NCBI GenBank assembly: GCA_036936605.1
Contig: JAUPFV010000002.1
Span: forward strand, 247,401,305-247,465,304
DNA length: 64,000 bases
Origin: Limnanthes douglasii subsp. nivea
Taxonomy: Eukaryota > Streptophyta > Magnoliopsida > Brassicales > Limnanthaceae
Direction: 5' to 3'
Shown: positions 35,851 through 45,782 of the stretch, piece by piece
Layout: every line of letters starts with the position of its first letter
Position numbering within the stretch: position 1 is the stretch's first letter
The notes under the pieces: model-generated
The model's input: the letters and a program-made list of their open reading frames with translations, nothing else
Database searches by the model: none
What the model was told of the DNA's origin: nothing
Translations under genes and position numbers: made by a program

Positions 35851-36244
35851 AACAAAGATGATAAGCCGAAGTTGGAACACTTCATTAGGTTTATCCCTCG
35901 ACTAAATACGGTTGAAATATTTATAAGCTTCTTAAGTTTGTGAGTATTTATTCTCGACTCATTAAGGTCGATTTATCTTATTGAGGATAATGAGACCCTT
36001 ATTCGACCAATCTAAAGTTGGAGCACTTTACAAAGGCTTTGGGTTTTAAACACGTAAAAGGCATCCACGTATGATAAAATGAAAGCAACTTTATTAATTA
36101 CACGCCGACTATGTAGGCATCTCATTAAAACCTTCATACGCCACCAGGGTATGACAATGTAAATCATTGATCCTCCATAAATTACGAAACATTTAGTTCG
36201 AAACTAATAGTATGTTAATTACACATTTATATATAATATAATAT

Positions 36245-37200
36245 GAGTTGTTCAATATACCACAAGTGTTGAAATTTTATCCCTTCTTCATCCACCAGTT
36301 TGTAGGTTTCACTCTACATAATTTCGTTTACAAAGTAAGGACCTTCCTAGTTTGGACCAAGTTTCCATCGGTTCCATTTTTAGTGTACAAAAATTGTTTC
36401 TTAAGACCTTATCACTGCTTTAAACTCTCGTCTTTGTACTTTTGAAGCGTATATACTTCATTCATTATTTTTTCCTAAATTAGATTTAGCTCGACCTTTC
36501 TTCCTTCCTCATTTTCTTATTATGAATAGTTAGAGACCTTGAGATGAGTTACTTTCATTTCTAATAGGAGTACTACATCCATACCGTACACAAGTGAAAA
36601 ATAAGTTTCTCCAATTGTGGTATGTAAAGTTATTCGGTAAGCCTATAGTAACTCTTGGAGATAGTTTGGTCATTTTACGATCATCCGGTTAGGTACTTAT
36701 TTAGTCTTTTCAATACGCTTCAGTTAGTTACTTCTACTTGATCGTTTGCATGTGGATGAAAGGGAGTTGAGAAATGTTGTTATATTTCCCTGCTGTGGAA
36801 AAAACTGTTAGCTTAGAAGTCTAGAATTGTAGGCTATTATCAATGATTATCAATTTCAGCATGCCAAACTTGTGACAAATATTGGTCAAAATGAAATTAA
36901 TCACATTCTTAGAAGTTAAATTGGAATGAGGTTCGGCCTCTAACCAATTTTAAAAATAATACATAACCATAATAATGTATTGCTGGTCTCTCGTTACTCT
37001 GGATAGTGTTCCGACCAGATCGATTCCCCATATATTAAAGGGTAAAGCCTGTAAAATATTTGTAAAATGCACTACCAGAAAATGGATTTTGTTAGCAAAT
37101 TGGTCACATGAATCGCACTTTTTCACCAATTTTTTTGAGTTGACGAGTATGGTAGGCCAATAGAATCCTGCTAATAAAACCCTTCAAACTAGCGTTTTAA
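36245..37200 (-). pseudogene. integrase (element D)
   Basis: The zinc-binding and core-start part reads VLLAGFYWPTI and KKCDSCDQFANKIH (about 37,170-37,070), then WGIDLVGTL (about 37,020). The C-terminal part reads WKLGPN, stop, EGPYFV and YKLVDEEGIKFQHLWY (36,375-36,250). The middle with the catalytic core is badly eroded. Confidence 0.78.
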
Positions 37201-37649
37201 AACCACAATACGCCACACTGTGTCCACTATGAAGCTCTTTCAATACCAATACAGATTCTTCAGGGCCGAGGTATTACATCATCACTCAGTTTAACCCTTG
37301 CTTATATAAATTTACTCATAATAAGATAAATTTTTTCACCTCAAACTTCAACTTATGGGCTAACGACTTATTATTTGGGTACACATTATTTTTTAAAACT
37401 TTTAAAATTTTAAATCATCAATCTCTGAGCTTGTTAACAAATACATTGAAAGTTTCCTCTAGGATCGGCCCCTGCTCTTTATTGATCAATGCATATTCGT
37501 GTAAGACTACCTAAGGATCATTATCTAAACACGTTATCGAATCCAAAGCATCCGGTAAAGAGTATTTTGCCTTTGGAACTTATTCGTATTGAACATTAAC
37601 GAACATTTGTGCTTGATTTTTTTAGAACCTTCAAGTATTTACCAAGTTT

Positions 37650-38480
37650 TTTTTTGCAGGCTTAAAACATAGTTTATCACAAGCTGAGATTTATTAGTTA
37701 AACGAACCATTTTCGCCCTACAAATATGTTCTAAACAAATTCCTACGATGACAGCCTCATACTCCACCTCATTGTTTGATACTTGGAAACCAAACTGGAT
37801 ATCCATACTCATTGCTTCCCCTAAGGAGGCTACTATTTTACTCTTGCTTTATAACTTGATTTGCTTGACCCCCCTTCAGTTAATACTAACCAGTCTGGCT
37901 CTGAGGTATTGCACGATGGTTCGGGTCTTTCCGTGTAGTACTCTTATCAAAAAATTATAGAAAGTGTGAGCTTTAATAGTTGTTATTGGCTTGTATAATA
38001 TGTCGTGATCCCTTAATTTTATTGGCCACCTAGTTAACATTTCTGAGATGTCAAGCTTCTGCAAAAAAATTCAAAAAAGAAAAGAGGTCTGACCACGTTA
38101 GAGTATCACTGGAAGTAAGATCTCATCTTCCTTATTGTGACAACCAAAACTCTATTCATCTTTTCCAATTGAAGATATCACGTTTTTTCCGGAAAAGGCT
38201 TTTGCTCATATAGTAAACGGGCTTCGGTTATTTACCATATTCCCTTATCAATATTTCACTTACAACATAATCAGAAACTTCAAGGTAGCAATGCAAGGTC
38301 TTTCTCAGAGTCGGTTTGGATAGTGTCTTTGAATAAGCCATGTGTTTTTATCCTTTCGAAATCTTTTTTTCACTCTTTGGTCCACTTGAAGTTAGTGGCT
38401 CTATTCAAAACCTGAAAGAATATAGCACACTTGTCCAAAGAGTGAAAGATAAAACAGTTTATCGTTGTGAGCCTGCTTGA
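37650..38480 (-). pseudogene. RNase H and archaeal-type RNase H (element D)
   Basis: The first RNase H end reads TRWPIKLRDHDILYKPITTIKAH (38,035-37,965). The second reads MSMDIQFGFQVSNNEVEYEAVI and MVRLTNKSQLVINYV (37,815-37,675). Both correspond block by block to elements A and B. Confidence 0.78.
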
Positions 38481-38539
38481 TAACATTTGCTCTTCTTTGA
38501 GCATTTAGTGCGGCTTCATGGAGGCCAAAGCCTCTTATT

Positions 38540-39010
38540 GTGATGGGTCAACCTTAATATATTCTCATTGAAAAAAATAATCGATGAACTTCTCATGATA
38601 AACCCCAAAGGTTCAGTTCTCTGAATTGAGCTTTAGATTAACGTTCTTTAGATTTTTGAAGGCCTCTACCAGGTGGTGATGTGCTTTCAATCATTGCAAT
38701 CTTTACCAATATATCATTGATGTATCCTTGACATTCCTCACACGATAAAGAATATATTGTTTTATTGATCTGAATGATGCATTTAAATTTGATTATAACC
38801 GTATTAAACATTCATGAAGGATATAAGTTTGTTATATGAGGTTGAATCTACCAACTTATCCACCTTCGAATGAAAAAGATCATTCAGGCAAGTCTTGTTA
38901 AGATTTGTGAAAATCGACACATATCTGCCAACTTTCATTTTTTTCTTCATTAAAACTGGGTTAGCATACCACGGTAACATATTGGGATTCTTATATATGT
39001 TCAATACTTC
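38540..39010 (-). pseudogene. reverse transcriptase remnant (element D)
   Basis: The frame 39,004-38,804 reads NPVLMKKKMKVGRYVSIFTNLNK, KVDKLVDSTSYNKLISFMNV, the fingers and first catalytic region in which the usual D of FMDAF is N. A deletion follows, then GYINDILVK (about 38,725) stands where YIDD should be, with an Asn replacing one catalytic Asp. The enzyme would be inactive. Confidence 0.8.
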
Positions 39011-39779
39011 ATAGTATGTCCATTTTGACTACTGTGATCATGGATTTTTCAATAGAAAAATATCACCTCTTTTGTGACACCGACCTTGTGTTCGGACTAA
39101 CCAAAATCATATGGCAGATAATTTCTGATAGAACCCCGATAACATCTTTATTAAACCAAAAAAGAACATGTTGTTGAAAGCCCAATATATTCACTTCTCA
39201 GAGGTCCCGATAATCCTGTCTCAATCCTTAAATATTTTCCTTCTTTAAAATGATGCACCTCGACATCATCTCCTTATACGACAAAGTTGGGACGCTCTAT
39301 GGGATTACCAACTACTCTGACCCCCACCAAAGGCCCCAAAAACTGTTATTCATTCATCTTCTTTTTTATTTTCCTTACTTCTTTTTTAACTTTTGACTTT
39401 TTTTTTATTTAGTACTAGGGACGCCGCATAACGCTTCTTATCCACCTTTTAATTGCTTTGGATCACCCATACTTTGTACATTATCACATATTTTAAACGC
39501 TGATGGATGGTTGAAGTAATGGAATTTATTCGGGCAAGCCAAGACCTACCAAAGATTGCGTTATAAGAAGTTGGGTGATCCACCACCATGAAGAGTACTC
39601 ATACTGTTTCCATAAATTTGGCTATTGCCGATGATCAGTTTGTCTTTAACTTTTTGGAAACATTCGCACTTACCCTAGTGAAACCAACAAATATTATATC
39701 AAATATGCACATAATTGGAGGGCTCATAATTGTATCATAGGTTCCTTTGAACGGTATATTTTCCGAACTTTCGATATTT

Positions 39780-39960
39780 ATCAAGATCCTTCAGATCTCC
39801 CTCCCTTTCATTAAAAACGTTTATCAAGACAATATCCTCATACGGGCCATCCACTCCTCATAAGTCATAATCTTTGAAAATAATAAGAGGATATGGATCT
39901 CAAATGAGATAATGCGGTGTTTTTTCCTCAAAGTTTACTACTAGGATCCCTGTATATATC
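39780..39960 (-). pseudogene. aspartic protease remnant (element D)
   Basis: The minus strand reads YEDIVLINVFNERE, then RILINIESSENIPF at about 39,800-39,760. The expected active site DTGSS is NIESS, so the catalytic Asp is lost. The surrounding LI and ENI-F match other copies. Confidence 0.65.
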
Positions 39961-40671
39961 CTCTTAGACAAATTGGTGATTACAGTAAAGAAATCTCCCC
40001 CAAAAATAGTCAAAAAACCCCAAAGTTACACTCATATCACCCCACCTAAAATGACATGAACCACATGGCGATCATGGTCTGAATCACGTTATTCTTCTTT
40101 TGAAATTGTGCCTACCACATGGAGGTCCGGGTCTGTATTTATATATTTGTTTGTTTAGTCAAACAATATCTCATATTGGCAGATAGTCACCTTGTTATTG
40201 TTTTCCTGCTTCATAACAGTCACCTAGGTCCCTAATCCACCTGCTTCATATCGCATATTGGCAGATAGCCATACTGTAGAAACTTCTCGTTGTCAGTCAC
40301 ACTTTGGATTTCTTCCCTCAATGGTATAAAATCTCTTGTTCAATAACTGATATTGTGGTAGTTGTAAAGCTCTCCATTTTTGTCTTCTCGAGGTTTAGTC
40401 ATTAGAGGAATAGGCCTAAACTACACTTGGCCCTTAGCCTTATGGAATATTTTTACCATACTATCAGTCATATTGGTGAAACTTTCATGCCTTACCCACT
40501 TGTACTTTTTATTCCGACCTTAGGTCGACGTCTCACTTCGACTCGGACCGGATCGTATTTGCTTATGGTTCCAAATTTGAAGCGAACGAGACTAAACTGG
40601 TGTTGCCGGAGGTAAAGGGAGAGGATATGTTATTTTTTGTTAATATTGGAACACCTAAATTATCATGTACG

Positions 40672-40751
40672 CAACTGAAGTTATTTTAGGAATTAGAGCT
40701 AGAGGCTTGTACTTTTTCCTTTAGCTCTAATTCCTATAATAACTTCAGTTG
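40672..40751. repeat. 29-bp inverted repeat with 22-nt loop
   Basis: The arm 40,672-40,700 (CAACTGAAGTTATTTTAGGA...) and the arm 40,723-40,751 are reverse complements at 28 of 29 positions. A long near-perfect stem with a short loop is miRNA-precursor-like or the footprint of a small foldback or MITE. It lies between the gag and protease remnants of element D. Confidence 0.88.
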
Positions 40752-40839
40752 TGATTCTAATTTGTGATTCTACATGCACCAACAAAGACTCGAATATCAG
40801 AGCCTTTTTTTATCATAGCCTTCTTGGTCAGTGTCCCTC

Positions 40840-41100
40840 AGAGAATTTATTATTTGTACGAGGTTACAAGTCACGTCCTCGCTATAATAATCGAGGTTAT
40901 TTGTGATATGTACAAAACATTGAGTTTAATCTCTCAGAATCTCACCATGATCCTTCATTACCTTACTCATGATAGACTAATTCCTGAATAGTGTCTATGG
41001 CATATCGAAGCTACTAATAGACCTTGGGGTTAATTTGTTGAAACATGTCAAAGTATTACCCTTGAAGGTCATTAAAAAGGCTCGGCACCAAAGTTAATCA
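40840..41100 (-). pseudogene. gag core (element D)
   Basis: The minus strand reads AFLMTFKGNTLTCFNKLTPRS, stop-containing SSFDMP and SKVMKDHGEILRD. This matches AFILTMRENTLVWFYSLPTS of element C. Together with the different gag at 42,740-44,130 it shows that two elements are present in 36-44.9 kb. Confidence 0.7.
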
Positions 41101-41459
41101 ACATCTTATGACGTTCACAAACTATTCAATATGGTGCTCTGAATTACCGGTTCTATCATACTTCTCAATTTCATAAACATCAAACCTTTGTGGTAACTCA
41201 AGCGTCACAATCTCTAGAATTAGTGGGGAAACCTTTCTTCTGTAACTCTGACTGTTGAAAATACAGTTTGATGCGTCGTTTGGATCCGAGTAAGGCTACA
41301 CTTTGGAGTATGACCCGATGTGAAATATTAGTGTTGGGTTGCCATACACTGGCCCTTGCCCCATAATTGTATGCTGACATATCGCGGGGTTTCATCCCGT
41401 AGGCTGAAGACCGAGGTGAACAAGACTTATTTTTATAAAATTGTAAGTTTGAAATGAAT

Positions 41460-42393
41460 AGGAATATAGGATAAACAAATTTATTCGTCTTCGGAGTTTC
41501 CTTCAGACGATTCCCTTGTTCAGAAGCACTTTCCTCTGACTATGCTTCGTCTGAAGAATCACTAGGCACATGATCAAAAGCCTCACTAGGGCGATTATCA
41601 ATTGGAATCAATTCCCAGAAGTTTGAAAAGTTAGCCTTAGGAAATGTGGCACAAATTTCACGAAGTAGGTTGATACTCTTCTAATCTTCGGCGTTCTTAA
41701 TGGAAACTAACATGTCCTTTCCACACTCATCTTCAATAACCTTCACAACAATATTTTTCTCCTCCTCGAATTGATTCTTAAGAGCATCCATGTTTTGTGT
41801 CAGCTTTTTCTTTTCATCATCGCTCCTGTTTAGAGAAACTTGAAGTGTGGAGTATCTCTGTTTCTCCTCGGATAACTCTCGAGCATGTTTGGATTTGAGT
41901 TATTCTATTTCATTTTTATGAGAAGTGTTGAGCTCTTCTATCTCATTCCTGTGTACGGATCTGAGATTTTTTTAGATGATTAATGCCTTTGAGAAATTTC
42001 GATCTACCAGCTTGAAATCCATAAAACTGATCCTTCACAGTTTTACCGAAGATCTTCCTCATCCTTTTTTTGTTGTGTAAACTTTCTTATATCGAACCAT
42101 GCACTTAGCCATGGTATCCAACTGGCTATGACTAGATTACACTTCTTTGCACAACTTTTGTACTGCAGTTCCAAGATCATTAAAGAGTTGAAGATCAAGT
42201 GTCACCTCTTCGGATGGTTCTTCAGCGGGCATGAATCTTGGATTAATGTAGGGCATCGAAGCAGAGGTTGATGGTGGCAAAGAGATTTATAGCCCAGCTA
42301 ATTCAGGAATAATATGAGCAGTTCTTTCACTGAAGTGTTATAGTTTATCTTGAATCTTCTAGATGTATGGATCCATAGGATGTGTTGGCCAAG
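41460..42393 (-). pseudogene. coiled-coil, acidic-tailed ORF upstream of gag (element D)
   Basis: Minus-strand reading gives WPTHPMDPYI (42,390), a proline-containing segment (PAEEPSEEVTLDLQLFND), a long heptad-like Glu/Lys/Leu stretch (SLNRSDDEKKKLTQNMDALK, QFEEEKNIVVKVIEDE) and an acidic Ser-rich end (SDSSDEAESEESASEQ) at about 41,540. Such coiled-coil proteins are annotated in plants as 'putative gypsy type transposon' proteins. The role in the element is unknown. Several stops are present. Confidence 0.6.
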
Positions 42394-42570
42394 CTTCCCC
42401 ATTTACTAATATTCGGGTTACGATGACGCCTCCAATATTTAAGTTTATCGCGAGTGCATCTTCATAGGATGTGTTGACACCCCGTAGTTCATTGTCGTTA
42501 AACGTGAGGTCTGTCACAAGGTCTCGATAATTTTGGTAGGACGATGCTTCAACTTAATACACGTCGAGAT
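42394..42570 (-). pseudogene. protease N-terminal part, truncated (element E)
   Basis: The minus strand reads LTFNDNELRGVNTSYEDALAIN, then GGVIVTRILVNGEA, where Tat proteases have FTDDDLRGV...HDDALVV...VRRILVDGGSS. The sequence breaks inside the active-site motif (VNGEA for VDGGSS) and continues as the unrelated WPTHPMDPYI. Confidence 0.72.
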
Positions 42571-42739
42571 CAGACCATGCCCTTTTACCATAATTTATTC
42601 CTTGTGATATTACAAAATTTCCCGCGACAATGGTGAAAAGAGATGGACTGCTGTCTTGCCTTGTGAAAATGACATTGCTAACCACCTCAGATCGCTCTTC
42701 ACTGATTGAGGATGTCGATCATGTTGCTTGATAAACTAT

Positions 42740-44130
42740 ATTAGCTCACCGTTGTCTATGAGTCGTTGGATCTCCTCCTTGAGCTGCCAGCATTCATCAG
42801 TAGGGTTCCCATGATCTTTATGGTAAGAACAAAAAATATCTATTCAATTGCTTGAAACCAGGGATGCTCATTACTCGCGATATTTGATACTTAATTCTGC
42901 CATTTTTTCGATCATATATGATTGATATGGACTCGGTTAGCGGGGTAAATCTCCTGGACGGATTCTCTGTTGAGGCATTCGATTAGTTTCCATTCGAGAT
43001 GCATCATCAATCTATCTTCGGTCGGGTAGCCCCTCTTTCGATTCGGGAACTTGTCTGGCAGGTGAATCCCATTTCCAGGCATCGTCCACCCTGATGAATG
43101 TTTTTGCACGGGCCATCATATCTCCCATATTTTCTGTTGGGAATTTGATCAAGGCGACATATAGTTTCCCCCACCGATCGAGGCATCTCTTGAGGGAGGC
43201 CATCGCCATATTCTCCTCAAGTTCTGGCAAAGCGTTCATGACATGGACAAAACATCTAACATAACTTTGAAGTGACTCACCTCGCCTCTAGTAGAGATCT
43301 ATGATCGAGTCTCGCTCGCGCCTGAGCTCCTTGTTGTCGACGAACCTTTCCCTGTAGGCTTTCCATAAGCCGACAAAGTCGTGAATGGATCCTTTGGGTA
43401 GACTGCTGAACTAGTCGTCAAGAATGAACACCGTCATCATGTTATGGAATTGTTCAAGGTGTATCTCTGGATCGCCCGTTCCATCGTATGCCTCCATCCT
43501 GAAAGGGTTGACTTTTCTTGGTAGCTATGCTTCAAGGATATTCTCCACGAAAGGTGACTATTTGACAATGTAACTGGATATTTTGGGTCGCACATGGTTG
43601 TAGTGGACGTCCTTGTCCTCTTTGGATTTCTTTGATGCAGTAGGGCGTGTCTCTTACCTAGGATCTTGTTCTTTGGAGCATTTTCCCCCCGCTTTCTCAT
43701 TCACCCTCCTTCTTGTCGTCACACTTGGAGGCCCGGCTAGTTCCAGGTTTCCGATTGATGATTAACTCGGCTAGATCCTCGTACCTTGGGATTCAGAGTA
43801 TGGAGAGTGTCATTCATCCCCGCTATAGTAGAGTGCATGGCATGTTCCCTGGCATCTCGCTCGCATGCCACTCTGAGTTGCTCTTGCTGCAGGTGCTGGA
43901 GCTGTTACTCTAATTGCTGGAAGGTTGGCGTCGTCGCTAGATTATCTTCTGGTATCTCATGCGCAGCGGGGGCCATCACATACCCTAGCATAACGACTTC
44001 TGGCTCAGTCTCTGCCACCGGTTACAACACCTGTGTCGCTGACTCTACAAGTTCAAGGGGGATTGCTGCCACGGCCTCTAGATTGGTGGCAACGATAGGA
44101 CACAGTATGTCCTGCCTCAATGATGCATTC
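42740..44130 (-). pseudogene. gag with capsid-like domain and zinc knuckle (element E)
   Basis: The capsid-like part reads NPFRMEAYDGTGDPEIHLEQF, MTVFILDD, GSIHDFVGLWKAYRE and FVDNKELRRERDS (about 43,510-43,300), followed by a region with MNALPELEENMAMASLKRCL (43,240) and FPTENMGDMMARAKTFI. The zinc knuckle CSYHKDHGNPTDEC followed by LKEEIQRLIDNGEL lies at about 42,830-42,755. Few stops are present, so it decayed less than D. The N-terminal part to 44,130 is in broken frame. Confidence 0.85.
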
Positions 44131-44233
44131 AAGATCGATCTATGATTCCCCGTTGCTTCACTTGAATCTTGAATGTCTCTCTCAATCCCTCACCTAGTAA
44201 CTACCATGGTTAACGTATCTTAGAAGTAGTGCT

Positions 44234-44262
44234 TTGTCAAGTTCTCACAGACGGTTTCAAAT
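44234..44262 (-). other. primer binding site of element E
   Basis: After the LTR end CA the minus strand reads AATTTGAAACCGTCTGTGAG. The usual Tat-type PBS context is TTGGCGCCGTCTGTGGGAAC, so two or three bases have mutated. This supports both the LTR end at 44,264 and the orientation. Confidence 0.65.
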
Positions 44263-44263
44263 T

Positions 44264-44861
44264 TGTTACAAGAAATTAACAAATGATAATTTCATGTGTA
44301 AACTTTTATTATCAGAGAAGAGAACTAATACTAGTTTGGGTTTCATCCCCTATTTATATCCCTTCTTACCGTTTAACGACAGTTACTATAGTATTCAATT
44401 TCACTTACTACATGTGCGATTGCATTTACATAATGGGACCTGAATTTATTACTAATGCATTGGTAGTTTGACTAGCTCAATTAAAGTAGCATTAAGCCGT
44501 TGCTTTGGCCATTTTTGTTATAGATCAGGCTCGATCGGTGCCATTCACGTACTAGGTCGAGCGCATTTCCAATCGATCCCCTTCTGCTCAGTCAGATGTC
44601 TTGCTCGGTTCTTTCCTTAGGCTAGGTTCTATATGCATATTTGCTGAGTGAAATATTTGTTAGGTTTGAGCTCAATCAATTTATCTCGTTGCGGTCAGGC
44701 AGGCCATGATTCCTTGTATAGACCTCAATTATGCTCGATACCGTTATCATCTTTTCTCGCTGATCAGATTTATATCGTATCGAGGGTCGCTTTATACTCT
44801 TCAAATGACTTCTTCTGCTCAGACACCTTCTTACTTAACAGCCAGACAATACCCCTCATCA
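44264..44861 (-). repeat. 5' LTR of element E (598 bp)
   Basis: The minus-strand start TGATGAGGGGTATTGTC at 44,861 is a typical Ty3/gypsy LTR start, and the end CA at 44,264 lies just before the PBS. A TATA-like box (GATATAAATAGGGG in sense) is at 44,349-44,362. The outer edge coincides with the loss of the copia reading frame, which supports it. Five-bp duplications cannot be checked because the other end is lost. Confidence 0.7.
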
Positions 44862-45310
44862 AGGTCATGAATGAGTAAATGAATTTTCTTAAGAAGAATG
44901 AAATTTAGAGTGTTGTGAAGAAGCTGAGAGTCAAAATTATGTTGGACGTAAATTAATATTCAAATGGAAACAATGAATTCCTGAATTTGAGCTATTTAGA
45001 TACAAAGCTAGGTTAATGGCTAAAGGATATTATAGAAAAAAAAGATGTTGGCATATTGTTGCGCTAGTTGCTAAACAAATATATGTATGAGTTATGATAT
45101 CAATTATTGTAAGATTTGATCCATACTTAGATGAGATATATGTTATTATTATTTTCTTATAACAAATATATGTATGAGTTATGATATCAATTATTGTAAG
45201 ATTTGATCCATACTTAGATGAGATATATGTTATTATTATTTTCTTATATGAAAAATTAAATGAGATTATTTATGTTTGTCGTTGCGAAATCTATTTTGTA
45301 ACAGGCCAAA
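44862..45310 (+). pseudogene. Ty1/copia reverse transcriptase fragment with in-frame duplication
   Basis: The plus strand reads VMNE, stop, MNFLKKNEI, VVKKLR, then RYKARLMAKGYYRKK (about 44,997), VALVAKQIYV, ISIIVRFDPYLDEIYV and LNEIIYVC (45,255). This is the N-terminal part of a copia reverse transcriptase (KARLVAKG, APVAK, LHQMDVKTAFL type). An 87-bp segment is tandemly duplicated inside it (45,075-45,161 and 45,162-45,248). No YVDD region is seen downstream, and the next feature is a SINE. Confidence 0.83.
45075..45248. repeat. 87-bp tandem duplication (29 codons, in frame)
   Basis: The unit starting ACAAATATATGTATGAGTTA is repeated immediately with virtually no difference. Its length is exactly 29 codons of the copia reverse transcriptase frame. 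The near identity means the duplication is younger than the decay of the element. Confidence 0.95.
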
Positions 45311-45561
45311 CTTCCCCTCAAAGTGACCGTATATTATATGGGTATATTTCAATGTAATAAATCTTATTATTTATCTTTTCGTCGTACCCATTTCGATAAT
45401 GATTCCAATTATTTTTTAAATTTATCGCATTTAATAAATATTTTTAACTATAAATATGAAAACTGGTATTATTTCTTATTTTATAAATAGGTATTAAACA
45501 ATAATTAAAAATCTAATTAGATAGTTACTAATAAGTAAAAATCCTTTTGATAAATATACAT

Positions 45562-45782
45562 ACAATTTTATTAAACAGATAATGACATGTTTGTGACCAA
45601 AGATTATGAGTTCGAGTTCATCTACATACGCTTTCTCGGCTGAGTCTGTCATCTTGTGTGGTTTATCTTCTGGCACCGGTTTGCAGGCTATCGCATCAGA
45701 CTGATGGTTTACCCTGTGTACACTTATTGCACTCTGAATAGCGGTTAAAGGTTTCCTCAAAAAACAATTTTATTAAATAGAT
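45562..45782 (+). mobile_element. SINE, 5' truncated, with 19-bp target-site duplication (SINE-2)
   Basis: The SINE body is 45,581-45,763. It is flanked by direct repeats ACAATTTTATTAAACAGAT (45,562-45,580) and ACAATTTTATTAAATAGAT (45,764-45,782), which differ at one base. The B-box region GAGTTCGAGTTC and the body (TACGCTTTCTCGGCTGAG, TTGTGTGGTTTATCTTCTGG) match SINE-1 and SINE-3. The A box is missing, so insertion was 5'-truncated. Confidence 0.92.

Larger units (their letters stand above)
36100..42393 (-). mobile_element. Ty3/gypsy retrotransposon, Tat lineage, strongly decayed (element D)
   Basis: Minus-strand order: coiled-coil ORF (42,390-41,460), gag core (41,090-40,840), protease (about 39,900-39,790), reverse transcriptase (39,004-38,540), RNase H and archaeal-type RNase H (38,480-37,650), integrase (37,200-36,245). 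A tail at 36,180-36,060 resembles the tail of element A (CCCTGGTGGCG then TTTTAATGAG in sense). Almost every domain is broken, so it is older than B and F. No 5' LTR separates it from element E. Confidence 0.82.
42394..44861 (-). mobile_element. Ty3/gypsy retrotransposon 5' part: LTR, PBS, gag, protease start (element E)
   Basis: Minus-strand order: LTR (44,861-44,264), PBS, gag (about 44,130-42,740), then the protease start, broken at about 42,394. It is visibly more GC-rich and less decayed than the adjacent element D. Its left side is fused to the coiled-coil ORF of D. Its LTR abuts a Ty1/copia reverse transcriptase fragment at 44,862, so it inserted into that copia element. Confidence 0.82.

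Noticed and set aside
35596..35943. 115-residue plus-strand frame
   Set aside because: It is the product of the short tandem repeat at 35,590-35,850, with recurring hydrophobic words.
43713..44145. plus-strand frames of 66 and 119 residues in a GC-richer block
   Set aside because: They are opposite-strand readings of the gag N-terminal region of element E, which is continuous with the capsid-like domain on the minus strand.
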